A DNA stretch of 55,395 bases, from NCBI GenBank assembly GCA_937958375.1, contig CALGNY010000152.1, forward strand, positions 1 through 55,395, read 5' to 3'. Both the position numbers and the translations under genes were made by a program. Source of the DNA: an uncultured Bacillaceae bacterium. GTDB lineage: Bacteria > Bacillota > Bacilli > Bacillales > Alkalibacillaceae. Below are positions 15,725-24,227 of this stretch, one piece after another. Below the pieces are notes generated by a model. It was not told where the DNA came from. It ran no database searches and saw nothing but the letters and a program-made list of their open reading frames with translations. Each line of letters starts with the position of its first letter. Position 1 is the stretch's first letter.

Positions 15725-16900
15725 CTAGTGTGTATTCGACGTTTTATATCCTTGATGCAGATATTTTCCTGTACGGTTGATCAATTGAAAAATCGAAGCT
15801 TCCTCTACATCTTCTTTGACGAATAACGGAATTTCTTTCATCGTCGTATCCTTACTTTTTATTTTTAACTTCCCTAGCTGATCGCCTTGTTTGATTGGCC
15901 ATTGATCAAGATTTTCGGTTTCAACGATTGTCTCATACTCATCCAGACTTTCACCTTTTGAAAGAAGAATGGAAATCGGTCGCTCAGAAACAAGTGTCAA
16001 TTCATCTTGTTTGGCCTTCAAATGAGACCACGTGTGAAGCGGTGCGTTTTTTTCATGAATTCGATGTAGCTCATAGTGGCTAAACGCATAGTCCAACATA
16101 TTCGTAATATCTTCATTACGATCTTTCACCGTTTCAGCCCCCATCGCAACGGCAATAACACGCATATCATTCCGTTTAGCAGTTGCTGTTAAACCGTATT
16201 TCGCTTCACTTGTATAACCGGTTTTCAATCCATCGACACCTGGATAGAATTTGACGAGTTTATTTGTGTTGACAAGCCAGAACTCTTCTTCCGTTCCTTT
16301 TCGTAAATAATCTTCATAAATTTGCGTGTAATCGGTAATTTCTTCGTGCTTCAGTAATTCATGGGCAATTTTCGCCAAATCATATGCCGAACTGACATGG
16401 CCTTCATCAGGTAAGCCGGTTGAATTCTTGAATGTCGTATTCTGAAGACCTAATTCCTTTGCACGCTCATTCATCCGACTGACAAAGGCTTCCTCGGTAA
16501 CCGCAATTCGTTCAGCCAATGCGACTGAGGAATCATTGGCCGAAGCGATTGCAATACTTTTTAATAGGTCTTCCACCGACATTTCTTCATTCGGCTCCAA
16601 AAAGATTTGCGAGCCACCCATCGATGCGGCGTACTCACTCACCCGGATCGTTTCATCCAATTTTAATTTCCCCTGGTCGAGCTCTTCCATAATGAGAAGG
16701 AGTGTCATCAACTTCGTCATACTCGCAGGGGGTAACTTTTTATGCGCTTCTTCTTCGTGAAGAATCGTACCTGTATCAACTTCCATAAGAATCGAACTTG
16801 CAGAATGGCTCGTTATTTCCGCTTCCTCTGCCATCAATGTGAATTTGGAAGTGAGTAAAAATGAACTAATGATTAGAACAATGAACATTTTACGAAACAT
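15725..16900 (-). CDS. dacF: D-alanyl-D-alanine carboxypeptidase DacF
   Basis: A 391-aa S11 penicillin-binding protein made in the forespore, which lowers spore peptidoglycan cross-linking with DacB. It has a signal peptide at residues 1-24, then SMTK, SAN (an accepted SxN variant) and GLKTG motifs, a C-terminal beta-rich domain and a terminal amphipathic stretch. ATG 16900 has GGAGGG nine bases ahead; the in-frame extension to 16963 is rejected. Length equals the B. subtilis protein (389 aa). It lies directly upstream of spoIIAA. Confidence 0.96.
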   Translation of the reverse strand: MFRKMFIVLIISSFLLTSKFTLMAEEAEITSHSASSILMEVDTGTILHEEEAHKKLPPASMTKLMTLLLIMEELDQGKLKLDETIRVSEYAASMGGSQIFLEPNEEMSVEDLLKSIAIASANDSSVALAERIAVTEEAFVSRMNERAKELGLQNTTFKNSTGLPDEGHVSSAYDLAKIAHELLKHEEITDYTQIYEDYLRKGTEEEFWLVNTNKLVKFYPGVDGLKTGYTSEAKYGLTATAKRNDMRVIAVAMGAETVKDRNEDITNMLDYAFSHYELHRIHEKNAPLHTWSHLKAKQDELTLVSERPISILLSKGESLDEYETIVETENLDQWPIKQGDQLGKLKIKSKDTTMKEIPLFVKEDVEEASIFQLINRTGKYLHQGYKTSNTH

Positions 16901-17102
16901 ACTTTTCCCTCCATTCTTCCTGTTTGATATTTTTGACATGAATCTCAAAATTATTCCATGCACATGAAATTCTTATCCATTGGAAAGAATGGGGTCAATA
17001 AAATATTTGTATGTAAAGTGAATATTGATTGAATGACCTTTTGAAGAAGTTGAAAAGAGTCAAAGTTGGGACGAGTACAGAAATGTGGGGATGAGGTTGG
17101 AA

Positions 17103-17152
17103 CATAACTCTTGAAGCATGATCTATGCAATAGATTTCGCTTAAAAGTTATG
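17103..17152. repeat. Long nested inverted repeat between pdp and dacF
   Basis: Outer arms CATAACTCTTGAAGC (17103-17117) and GCTTAAAAGTTATG (17139-17152) pair with two wobble or mismatch positions. A perfect inner pair ATCTAT/ATAGAT (17121-17126, 17130-17135) lies within. No T-run follows. The rest of 16901-17175 shows no gene; the dacF promoter (a GCATG near 16967 could be its -35) should be in it. Confidence 0.6.
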
Positions 17153-17175
17153 TCCATGTCCTCAGGGGGTGATTC

Positions 17176-18480
17176 TTATTCGGCTATGATCTGTCGAATC
17201 AGATCCGGTAAGATCAATGGTTCTGGTGAGATTTTGATGTTCTCACTCAATATCTCTTTCACTTTTTTCACGTTTTCATCATTACTATGGATGGTCAGCA
17301 ATGGTTCACCTTTTTCAACCGTATCTCCGATTTTTTTCCCTAGAACAATACCTACCGAAAGGTCAATTGCTGAATCCTTCGTCAACCTGCCTGCTCCGAG
17401 CAAGCTTGCAGCATGGCCGATCTCATCTGCAGTGATTTCATGGATATATCCAGATTCTTCAGCAGTCAGTTCGATCTGATATTTCGCTTTCGGAAGAAGC
17501 GATGGGTCATCAACAACCGAAGCATCTCCACCTTGAGACGACAAAAACTCTTTAAACTTCGCTATGGCATCACCAGATTTTATACTTTTCTCAAGCATTT
17601 CCCATGCTTCTGACAGGCTATCTGCCTTGTTAGCCAGCATGACCATTTGACTGCCTAGCGTAAAGGTCAAATCAGTCAAGTCTTCGGGTCCATTTCCTTT
17701 TAGCGTATCGATGGCTTCTTGCATCTCAAGCGAATTTCCGATTGCATTCCCTAGTGGTTGGCTCATATCACTGATTACGGCAATCGTCTTCCTTCCGACT
17801 TGATTTCCGATCGATACCATTGCTTTGGCTAATTCAACGGATTCACTCTCTTTTTTCATAAAGGCACCGGCACCCGTTTTGACATCGAGCACAATGGCAT
17901 CCGCACCCGCAGCAATTTTTTTGCTCATGATGGAACTTGCGATAAGGGGAATTGAGTTGACGGTACCCGTGACGTCCCGCAGACCATATAGTTTTTTGTC
18001 AGCAGGCGTCAAATTCCCTGATTGGCCGATGACCGCCACTTTATTTTTATTCACATGACGAATAAATTCCTCTGTCGACAATTCAACATGGAAGCCAGGA
18101 ACCGATTCCAATTTATCGATGGTTCCTCCTGTATGCCCTAGTCCTCTACCGCTCATTTTCGCAACAGGTACGCCAACAGAAGCGACGAGGGGAGCGAGAA
18201 TCAATGTTGTGGTATCGCCAACGCCCCCTGTGGAGTGTTTGTCGACCTTGATCCCTTCAATTTCAGATAGATCGATCATGTCACCGGAACGCGCCATTTC
18301 CATCGTCAATCCAGCACGCTCTTCAGCTTTCATATCTTGAAAATAAATCGCCATTGCCAAGGCGCTTGCTTGATAATCCGGAATGACTCCAGATGTATAG
18401 CCATCAATAAAAAATTTGATTTCTTCATTGGATAACGCATATCCGTCACGTTTCTTTTCAATAATATCGACCATTCTCAC
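17176..18480 (-). CDS. pdp: Pyrimidine-nucleoside phosphorylase
   Basis: This enzyme cleaves uridine, thymidine and deoxyuridine with phosphate to free base and (deoxy)ribose-1-phosphate. The 434-aa protein has the glycosyltransferase family 3 signature: KVDKHSTGGVGDTTTLILAP phosphate loop, SGRGLGHTGGTIDKLES, and a C-terminal domain with GAGRLTKDSAIDLSVG. The start is GTG 18480 with GGAGTGAGG upstream. It follows pupG by 16 bases and feeds the same sugar phosphate that DeoB isomerises. Confidence 0.96.
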   Translation of the reverse strand: MRMVDIIEKKRDGYALSNEEIKFFIDGYTSGVIPDYQASALAMAIYFQDMKAEERAGLTMEMARSGDMIDLSEIEGIKVDKHSTGGVGDTTTLILAPLVASVGVPVAKMSGRGLGHTGGTIDKLESVPGFHVELSTEEFIRHVNKNKVAVIGQSGNLTPADKKLYGLRDVTGTVNSIPLIASSIMSKKIAAGADAIVLDVKTGAGAFMKKESESVELAKAMVSIGNQVGRKTIAVISDMSQPLGNAIGNSLEMQEAIDTLKGNGPEDLTDLTFTLGSQMVMLANKADSLSEAWEMLEKSIKSGDAIAKFKEFLSSQGGDASVVDDPSLLPKAKYQIELTAEESGYIHEITADEIGHAASLLGAGRLTKDSAIDLSVGIVLGKKIGDTVEKGEPLLTIHSNDENVKKVKEILSENIKISPEPLILPDLIRQIIAE

Positions 18481-18496
18481 TTGGCCTCACTCCAAT

Positions 18497-19318
18497 CTAC
18501 ATGTTCTTGACGATTGCCTGGACGAAACGAATGAAATCTTCTCTCACACGTTCGGTTGTCTCAATGACTTCTTCATGGGATAAAGGCTGATCGAGAATCC
18601 CTGCAGCCATATTCGAAATACAGGAAATTCCCAACACGTCCATTTGTGCATGATTCGCTACGATGACTTCAGGTACCGTGGACATTCCGACCGCATCACC
18701 GCCAAGAATTCGAAGCATTTTGATTTCACTACCCGTTTCATAGGTCGGCCCTGAATTCCCGACATAAACACCTTTTTGAATGGACAGTCCAATGTCCTCT
18801 GCGGTTTGTGCCGCCAAATTTCTGAGTTTCTTATCATAAGCTTCCGACATGTCCGGAAAACGTGGACCAAGCGCTTCATTATTTGGCCCGATTAATGGGT
18901 TCGTACCCATCAGATTGAGATGATCTTGAATGATCATTAAGTCGCCTGGTTCAAAGTTTTCATTAATTCCACCAGCCGCATTTGTGACGAGTAACTGTTC
19001 AACGCCAAGTGCTTTCATCACGCGTACAGGAAAAGTCACCGACTCCATGTCATACCCCTCGTAAAAATGAAAACGACCTTGCATGGCGACGACTGTCTTC
19101 CCTTCCAGTTGCCCAATGACGAGCTGCCCTTTATGTCCAGCTACCGTCGACTTTGGGAAATGCGGAATCTCCTCGTAAGGGATAATTGTCTCGTTTTCGA
19201 TATATTCAGCCATGACACCTAAGCCAGAACCGAGAATCAATCCAATCTTAGGCTGTGTGTTTTTGGTTTGATTATTGATATACACTGTTGCTTCGTTAAT
19301 CTGATTAACTAAATTCAT
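18497..19318 (-). CDS. pupG: Purine-nucleoside phosphorylase (guanosine/inosine type)
   Basis: Phosphorolysis of inosine and guanosine and their deoxy forms. The 273-aa protein belongs to the PNP/MTAP family, with GLILGSGLG phosphate loop, MQGRFHFYEGYDM, VTNAAGGINENFEPGDLM, and GGDAVGMSTVPEVIVANH near residue 205. The operon order is deoB-pupG-pdp, with 52 bases from deoB. Confidence 0.96.
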   Translation of the reverse strand: MNLVNQINEATVYINNQTKNTQPKIGLILGSGLGVMAEYIENETIIPYEEIPHFPKSTVAGHKGQLVIGQLEGKTVVAMQGRFHFYEGYDMESVTFPVRVMKALGVEQLLVTNAAGGINENFEPGDLMIIQDHLNLMGTNPLIGPNNEALGPRFPDMSEAYDKKLRNLAAQTAEDIGLSIQKGVYVGNSGPTYETGSEIKMLRILGGDAVGMSTVPEVIVANHAQMDVLGISCISNMAAGILDQPLSHEEVIETTERVREDFIRFVQAIVKNM

Positions 19319-19370
19319 TGTCGTACACTCCTTGAAAACACCAGTTAAATTTATGGCCTATGAAAGCCAG

Positions 19371-20546
19371 TTATCGAATATCTTTCAAAAAGCTTTCCCC
19401 ATAGTCAGGCAACTGAACCCCAAAATTATCTGCAATCGTTGCACCGATGTCAGCGAATGTTTTTCTGATTGGTAGTTCTTTACCCGTATTGATGTTTTTA
19501 TGATGGACGAGCAATGGGACAAATTCACGGGTATGGTCGGTACCGTGGTGAACCGGGTCATTGCCGTGATCAGCTGTTATGATCAATAAATCATCTTCAT
19601 TTAATGCTTCAAGGACTTCCGGCAATCGTCGGTCAAATGCTTCCAATGCTTCTCCATAACCAATTGGGTCTCTTCGATGACCAAACTTAGCATCAAAATC
19701 GACTAAGTTCAAAAAGCTGATGCCTGTAAATTCGTCATCCATCGTACGACGGATTTGGTCCATCCCATCCTCGTTATCTTTCGTTCGAATCGCTCTCGTA
19801 ATGCCTTCGCCGTCGTAGATGTCAGATATCTTCCCAATTGCAATCACGTCCAACTCATTGTCTTCCAATTCATTCATGACCGTTTTGCCAAAAGGTTTTA
19901 ATGCATAATCATGTCGGTTGGAAGTCCGTTCGAACTGATCCGGCTCACCTACAAATGGCCGAGCGATAATTCGTCCAATCATATACGGCTCTTCTTTTGT
20001 GATTTCTCTAGCATATTCACAGATTTCATAAAGTTCATCGAGCGGGACAATCTCTTCGTGAGCTGCAATTTGCAACACTGAATCGGCAGATGTATATACG
20101 ATTAATGCACCCGTTTTTATATGTGCTTCACCGAGTTCTTTAATAATTTCCGTACCGGACGCTGGTTTATTCCCAATGACTTTTCGCCCGAATTTCGTTT
20201 CGATTTTCTCGATGAGTTCATCCGGAAATCCATCTGGGAATGTCCGGAACGGCTGGTCAATCCGCAAGCCCATAATTTCCCAGTGGCCCGTCATCGTGTC
20301 TTTTCCACTGGATGCTTCTTGCATTTTCGTAAAATGTGCTTTCGGTTGTTCCGCTTTCTCGATTCCCTGAATTTCTCGAATATTGCTTAGCCCGAGTTTA
20401 GCCATATTCGGCATTTGCAACCCATTCATTTTCTCGGCGATATGGCCTAGGGTATCAGCCCCGACATCATTGAATTCCTTTGCATCAGGTGCTTCACCAA
20501 TTCCTACAGAGTCCATGACTATCAAAAATACTCGTTTAAAATCCAT
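19371..20546 (-). CDS. deoB: Phosphopentomutase
   Basis: Converts (deoxy)ribose-1-phosphate to the 5-phosphate, linking nucleoside breakdown to central metabolism. The 391-aa alkaline-phosphatase-superfamily metalloenzyme shows the Mn ligands in VFLIVMDSVGIGEAPDA (Asp near residue 11), LVDFDAKFGHRRDP and ITADHGNDPVHHGTDHTRE. TAATAGATGG with an upstream GGAGG supports ATG 20546. In B. subtilis it is also called drm and lies next to the recombinase gene, as here. Confidence 0.97.
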   Translation of the reverse strand: MDFKRVFLIVMDSVGIGEAPDAKEFNDVGADTLGHIAEKMNGLQMPNMAKLGLSNIREIQGIEKAEQPKAHFTKMQEASSGKDTMTGHWEIMGLRIDQPFRTFPDGFPDELIEKIETKFGRKVIGNKPASGTEIIKELGEAHIKTGALIVYTSADSVLQIAAHEEIVPLDELYEICEYAREITKEEPYMIGRIIARPFVGEPDQFERTSNRHDYALKPFGKTVMNELEDNELDVIAIGKISDIYDGEGITRAIRTKDNEDGMDQIRRTMDDEFTGISFLNLVDFDAKFGHRRDPIGYGEALEAFDRRLPEVLEALNEDDLLIITADHGNDPVHHGTDHTREFVPLLVHHKNINTGKELPIRKTFADIGATIADNFGVQLPDYGESFLKDIR

Positions 20547-20579
20547 CTATTAACCTCCTATTTCTGCTTCATTTCGCTA

Positions 20580-21467
20580 CTATGCCCTTGGATGATACGA
20601 ATGATAAATATCCTTCAGTCTCGTTTTCGTGACATGCGTGTAGATTTGGGTCGTTGAGATATCGGCATGGCCAAGCATCTCTTGAACCGCACGCAAATCC
20701 GCACCATTTTCCAATAGATGCGTTGCAAACGAATGCCTCAACATATGAGGCGAAATTTCCTTTTTAATCCCTTTTTCCATTACGATTCCCTTTAGGATTT
20801 TCCAAAAACCTTGGCGCGTCATCGCTCTGCCATGATGGTTCAGAAATAAAGAATCGGATGGTGTTCGCTTTTCGAGTTGCGGGCGTCCGTGATCGACATA
20901 ATCCGCAATCGCGTCTTGTGCATGTTTTCCGAGTGGAACAATTCGCTCCTTTCCACCCTTCCCGGTAATCCGGACAAACCCCATCATCAGATGTAAATCA
21001 TCTAATTGTAAAGATAACAATTCGGTAATTCTCAAGCCTGTCGCATATAAGGTTTCCAACATCGCTTTATTTCTTAAATCAAAAGGAGTCTGCCCTGCAA
21101 TGTCCAGCAGTTCTTCAACTTCTTGACTCGATAAAACTTTCGGTAACATCCGTTCTTTTTTTGGCGTTTCAATATGTAAACTGGCATCGTGGTCGACAAG
21201 CCGTTCACGAATTAAGAAATGATGAAACGAACGGATGGTGGAAATCATTCTTGAGATTGAAGAAGATGATTTCCCTTGCTCCTTTAACGTAAGCAAAAAA
21301 TGCTTAATATGATTCCGTTCAATCGACTGAACGTCTGAGATCTCATATACTTTTTTCAAAAAAAGTTGATACTGCTTTAAATCTCTTTCATACGATTTCA
21401 AGGTGTTTTCGGCTAACCCTTTCTCAATCGTCAAAAAATGAATGTAATCAGACATCTCATTTCTCAT
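20580..21467 (-). CDS. xerD: Site-specific tyrosine recombinase XerD
   Basis: Works with XerC at dif to resolve chromosome dimers. The 295-aa protein has an N-terminal SAM-like domain and a catalytic domain with all active residues: Arg146 (YATGLRITELL), Lys170, His241 and Arg244 (HMLRHSFATH), His267 (LGHADIS) and nucleophile Tyr276. The start is ATG 21467 with GGGG eight bases ahead. Array 4 lies directly upstream. Confidence 0.97.
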   Translation of the reverse strand: MRNEMSDYIHFLTIEKGLAENTLKSYERDLKQYQLFLKKVYEISDVQSIERNHIKHFLLTLKEQGKSSSSISRMISTIRSFHHFLIRERLVDHDASLHIETPKKERMLPKVLSSQEVEELLDIAGQTPFDLRNKAMLETLYATGLRITELLSLQLDDLHLMMGFVRITGKGGKERIVPLGKHAQDAIADYVDHGRPQLEKRTPSDSLFLNHHGRAMTRQGFWKILKGIVMEKGIKKEISPHMLRHSFATHLLENGADLRAVQEMLGHADISTTQIYTHVTKTRLKDIYHSYHPRA

Positions 21468-21573
21468 TTATTTTTCCCCTTACTCCGTGACCTACATTCC
21501 TCACAGTTTTAATTTACCATACGAAAGGCGTATATTTCATCAAATAGCATGGATGGATTGGTATCTTATGATG

Positions 21574-21741
21574 GTTGAGCGGGTTTGGATGAGGGTTGAA
21601 CGTCTTTTTCTGTACATTGAGCGGGTTTTCGATTTAGTTGAACGTGTTTCGTCTTTTGTTGAGCGGGTTTCCACTCTCGTTGAACGTGTTTCCGCTATAG
21701 TTGAGCGGGTTCTCGTATTTGTTAAGCAGATAAAATAGCCA
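21574..21741. repeat. Array 4: eight 21-bp repeats with alternating A/B cores
   Basis: Units begin at 21574, 21595, 21616, 21637, 21658, 21679, 21700 and 21721, every step exactly 21 bp. Cores alternate strictly between GTTGAGCGGGTT (units 1, 3, 5, 7) and GTTGAACGTGTT (units 2, 4, 6), so the true period is 42 bp; unit 8 is decayed. Nine-base spacers vary, mostly T/C-rich. The array begins 7 bp behind the fur terminator and ends 107 bp before xerD. Nothing else is seen in 21468-21781. Confidence 0.93.
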
Positions 21742-21747
21742 AATAAA

Positions 21748-21774
21748 AAAGAACCTTCATGATAAAGGTCCTTT
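21748..21774 (-). terminator. Intrinsic terminator of fur
   Basis: Arms AAAGAACCTT (21748-21757) and AAGGTCCTTT (21765-21774), one mismatch, are followed by six T on the minus strand. It lies seven bases past the fur stop. Confidence 0.8.
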
Positions 21775-21781
21775 GCTTTAA

Positions 21782-22240
21782 TTATAATTTAACTTTGGAT
21801 AAAACGGCTTGGCACTGTTCGCATACGCCATGAAAGGTCAGCCGGTGATCTTGAACTTCAAATGACCATTTGGTTTGTACGATTTCTTCTACATCACCAA
21901 GCAGGTCTTCCTCGATTTCTTTTACGGCTCCACATTCGACACAAACGAGGTGGTGATGGAAGTGTTGTGCTCCTTCTTTCCGTAAGTCATATCGTGAAAC
22001 GCCGTCTCCGAAATTGATTTTGTCAACGACACTTAATTCGGTTAATAACTCAAGCGTGCGATACACTGTAGCCAATCCGATTTCAGGTGCTTTTTCCTTC
22101 ACGAGGAGATACACATCTTCGGCACTTAAGTGGTCTTCTTCGTGTTCAAGCAACACTCGAACTGTGGCTTCACGCTGAGGTGTCAATTTGTAGCTTTGAG
22201 ATGATAATTGTTTTTTGATTTTTTCAATGCGATTTTCCAC
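21782..22240 (-). CDS. fur: Ferric uptake regulator
   Basis: A 152-aa dimeric metalloregulator that represses iron-uptake genes when loaded with Fe2+. YKLTPQREATVRVLLEHEE and the recognition helix IGLATVYRTLELL form the winged helix; HFHHHLVCVECGAV and CEQCQAV provide metal ligands and the structural Zn cysteines. The sequence agrees with Fur of B. subtilis rather than PerR or Zur. It has a consensus sigma-A promoter (22273-22301) and a PerR-like box behind it (22326-22340). Confidence 0.96.
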   Translation of the reverse strand: MENRIEKIKKQLSSQSYKLTPQREATVRVLLEHEEDHLSAEDVYLLVKEKAPEIGLATVYRTLELLTELSVVDKINFGDGVSRYDLRKEGAQHFHHHLVCVECGAVKEIEEDLLGDVEEIVQTKWSFEVQDHRLTFHGVCEQCQAVLSKVKL

Positions 22241-22272
22241 TTTGCACCTCTCCTCTACGTTTCTTAAGTTTA

Positions 22273-22301
22273 ATTATAGTTAAGTGTGTAAGAGGTGTCA
22301 A
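22273..22301 (-). promoter_or_regulatory. Consensus sigma-A promoter of fur
   Basis: TTGACA (22296-22301) and TATAAT (22273-22278) with a 17-bp spacer are a perfect match on the minus strand, 33 bases before fur. Confidence 0.9.
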
Positions 22302-22325
22302 ATTAAAATAATTATTAATAGCAGA

Positions 22326-22340
22326 TTATAATCATTTTAA
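22326..22340 (-). promoter_or_regulatory. PerR/Fur-type operator upstream of fur
   Basis: TTAAAATGATTATAA matches the Per box TTATAATNATTATAA at 13 of 14 defined positions and the Fur 7-1-7 motif at 11 of 14. It is centred about 35 bp upstream of the -35 box. B. subtilis fur belongs to the PerR regulon. Confidence 0.6.
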
Positions 22341-22351
22341 AGTAATATGTC

Positions 22352-22984
22352 TTATCGATTGATAACGAGATGGATGGCTTGGCTAGAAATCAGGATTTCA
22401 ACTAGACATCCGACAAATAAAATCGCAAAAGCAATCACAAAAGTTTTGAAATAATTTCTCACTACTTCACCAATAGATGTCTTATTGCCAATGCGGCTAA
22501 ACAACATTTTCATGATTTTGATGCAGAAGATCATACTCCCCGCTGCCAAGAACAAGTATGCGGGTACGATCAACAGATTTTGTGGTGCAATCGATAGAAA
22601 AGAAATCAAAAATCCGTCCCATGCCAATTGATGAACGAGGAAACCGACAGTGAATCCGACCACCACACCTTTGACGAACAACAGAAACCAAACGACTGGC
22701 AACCCGACAAAGGATAAGCCGAACAAAAATAAGAAAATGAGATATTTTCCGTGCGTATATAATATTTGGATAAAACTACTGATTAATCCTTGGTCAGTCG
22801 GGCGTTCCAACGTCTGAAAATAATTCTCGACAAAAAACAACAAATCCTGCTGTTGCAGAAAATTCAAATTCCCGACAAGGTTTGCGCCAAATAATACGCC
22901 AATGACAAATAATACAAATAAAAATACATAAAGGCTCATATAAGGTTCAATCGTATATAAAGATCCTTTGATCCACTGCTTCAT
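22352..22984 (-). CDS. spoIIM: Stage II sporulation protein M
   Basis: A 210-aa membrane protein with about five helices, the part of the SpoIID-SpoIIM-SpoIIP complex that drives septal peptidoglycan thinning and engulfment. The central VVWFLLFVKGVVVGFTVGFL and the SIAPQNLLIVPAYLFLA region are typical. ATG 22984 has GGGGG nine bases ahead; the six-residue extension to 23002 is rejected. It lies next to fur as in B. subtilis. Confidence 0.93.
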   Translation of the reverse strand: MKQWIKGSLYTIEPYMSLYVFLFVLFVIGVLFGANLVGNLNFLQQQDLLFFVENYFQTLERPTDQGLISSFIQILYTHGKYLIFLFLFGLSFVGLPVVWFLLFVKGVVVGFTVGFLVHQLAWDGFLISFLSIAPQNLLIVPAYLFLAAGSMIFCIKIMKMLFSRIGNKTSIGEVVRNYFKTFVIAFAILFVGCLVEILISSQAIHLVINR

Positions 22985-23060
22985 TCTAGTTCCCCCTATC
23001 ACCGTTTCTATTAGAAATCTATGATGGTGTTTTGAAAACTAGAACGAAAAGATGAAAGGA

Positions 23061-24227
23061 TTATTCGATGATTCTCCCGTATGAACCGCCGCCACCCGCT
23101 TGAATGGACATTTTACCTTCCCTCAAATCTAAAATTTTTCTAGCGATTTTTTCATTGGATGCTTTTTTGAGTTGATTAAAATCAGCCTCATGGATGATAT
23201 ACATATCGTGATGCAACTCGTCGCGTAATCGGGCCAGGGTTTTGGGTCCTAGTCCTGGAATGTAATCAAGTGGTACCTGATGAATATATGGTGGCCGCCC
23301 AACGTCAGGTTCACTTGGCCCAGATAAGTCTTTAATACGCTCACTCACACCGCGAACTAGGCGGGTTGAGCCACAATTCGGGCACTTCAAGCCAGATATT
23401 TCAGTCGTTTGGCAAATGTTACATACAGTATGATGATACTTACCCAGTCGAGGGTTCATTCCATAATTGGCAAGCACCCTGCGACCCGCTTCCCCCTTCA
23501 ACACTTTCTCAAATTCCAGGAAAGTCGGCTCTTTTAGTTGAAGCGCTTGATACTCTCTTGCTATTTTCTCTAGTGAATGGGCATCCGAGTTGGTCAGAAA
23601 CGGATAAGGAGCTAATTCTTCAATGCCTTTGACCATGTCAGTATCTGAACTTAAGCCGAGCTCAATCCCATTGATTAAATCAGGGTCGAATACCTCCGTT
23701 AAGCTTTGTTTTACTCCTTTACCATATAAGCTTTTGAATGGTGTGAATACGTGTGCAGGGATAAACAGGCCGCCCAAGTCCTTTACGATCCTCTGCAATT
23801 CCTTCCCTTCGGCGTATATTCGTTGCGAGCTTAAATGTGGGTTGCTGACATGTCGTTCATACCATCCTGCAAATCGTTTCATTCTTTCTAGCGTTTTGAA
23901 GAAACAGAGTACATGAATCGGGCCGTGACAGTTTGAATCATATATTTCAATTTCAGAACCTAATAAGACGGTGACCGAACCATTCGATACTCCACCGTCT
24001 TTCAGCTCCCATACAGCTCCTTGTTGAATAAGTGACTCTACTTCTTCTAGAACAGCCGGAACATGCGCATCGATGATTCCGATCAAATCAAGCCCTTTAC
24101 TTTCCTTCACGAACTCGATAATGGTTTGGAACGTTAGTTGGTTCGATGCAGAGATTTTCACGGGTTTACCGTAGATCGTCTCACCGATATGAATATGAAA
24201 ATCAGCATAATAGGTAGTAAAATTCAT
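23061..24227 (-). CDS. yqxK: Endonuclease Q-like PHP-domain protein (YqxK)
   Basis: A 388-aa protein with a PHP-type metal site (DFHIHIG, residues 9-15), further His/Asp ligands in IIDAHVP and LTNSDAHS, a zinc finger (CNICQTTEISGLKCPNCG) and a helix-hairpin-helix (VPLDYIPGLGPKTLARL). This order matches endonuclease Q, which in Thermococcales and in Bacillus pumilus nicks DNA 5' of deaminated bases (uracil, hypoxanthine, xanthine). The B. subtilis neighbour yqxK is often annotated only as a putative helicase. It overlaps nudF by four bases. Confidence 0.85.
   Translation of the reverse strand: MNFTTYYADFHIHIGETIYGKPVKISASNQLTFQTIIEFVKESKGLDLIGIIDAHVPAVLEEVESLIQQGAVWELKDGGVSNGSVTVLLGSEIEIYDSNCHGPIHVLCFFKTLERMKRFAGWYERHVSNPHLSSQRIYAEGKELQRIVKDLGGLFIPAHVFTPFKSLYGKGVKQSLTEVFDPDLINGIELGLSSDTDMVKGIEELAPYPFLTNSDAHSLEKIAREYQALQLKEPTFLEFEKVLKGEAGRRVLANYGMNPRLGKYHHTVCNICQTTEISGLKCPNCGSTRLVRGVSERIKDLSGPSEPDVGRPPYIHQVPLDYIPGLGPKTLARLRDELHHDMYIIHEADFNQLKKASNEKIARKILDLREGKMSIQAGGGGSYGRIIE

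Noticed and set aside
21487..21738. 83-aa plus-strand ORF in the xerD-fur gap
   Set aside because: Most of it is array 4 read in one frame (VERV/VERVS repeats); it has no supporting start signals and ends in the fur terminator region.
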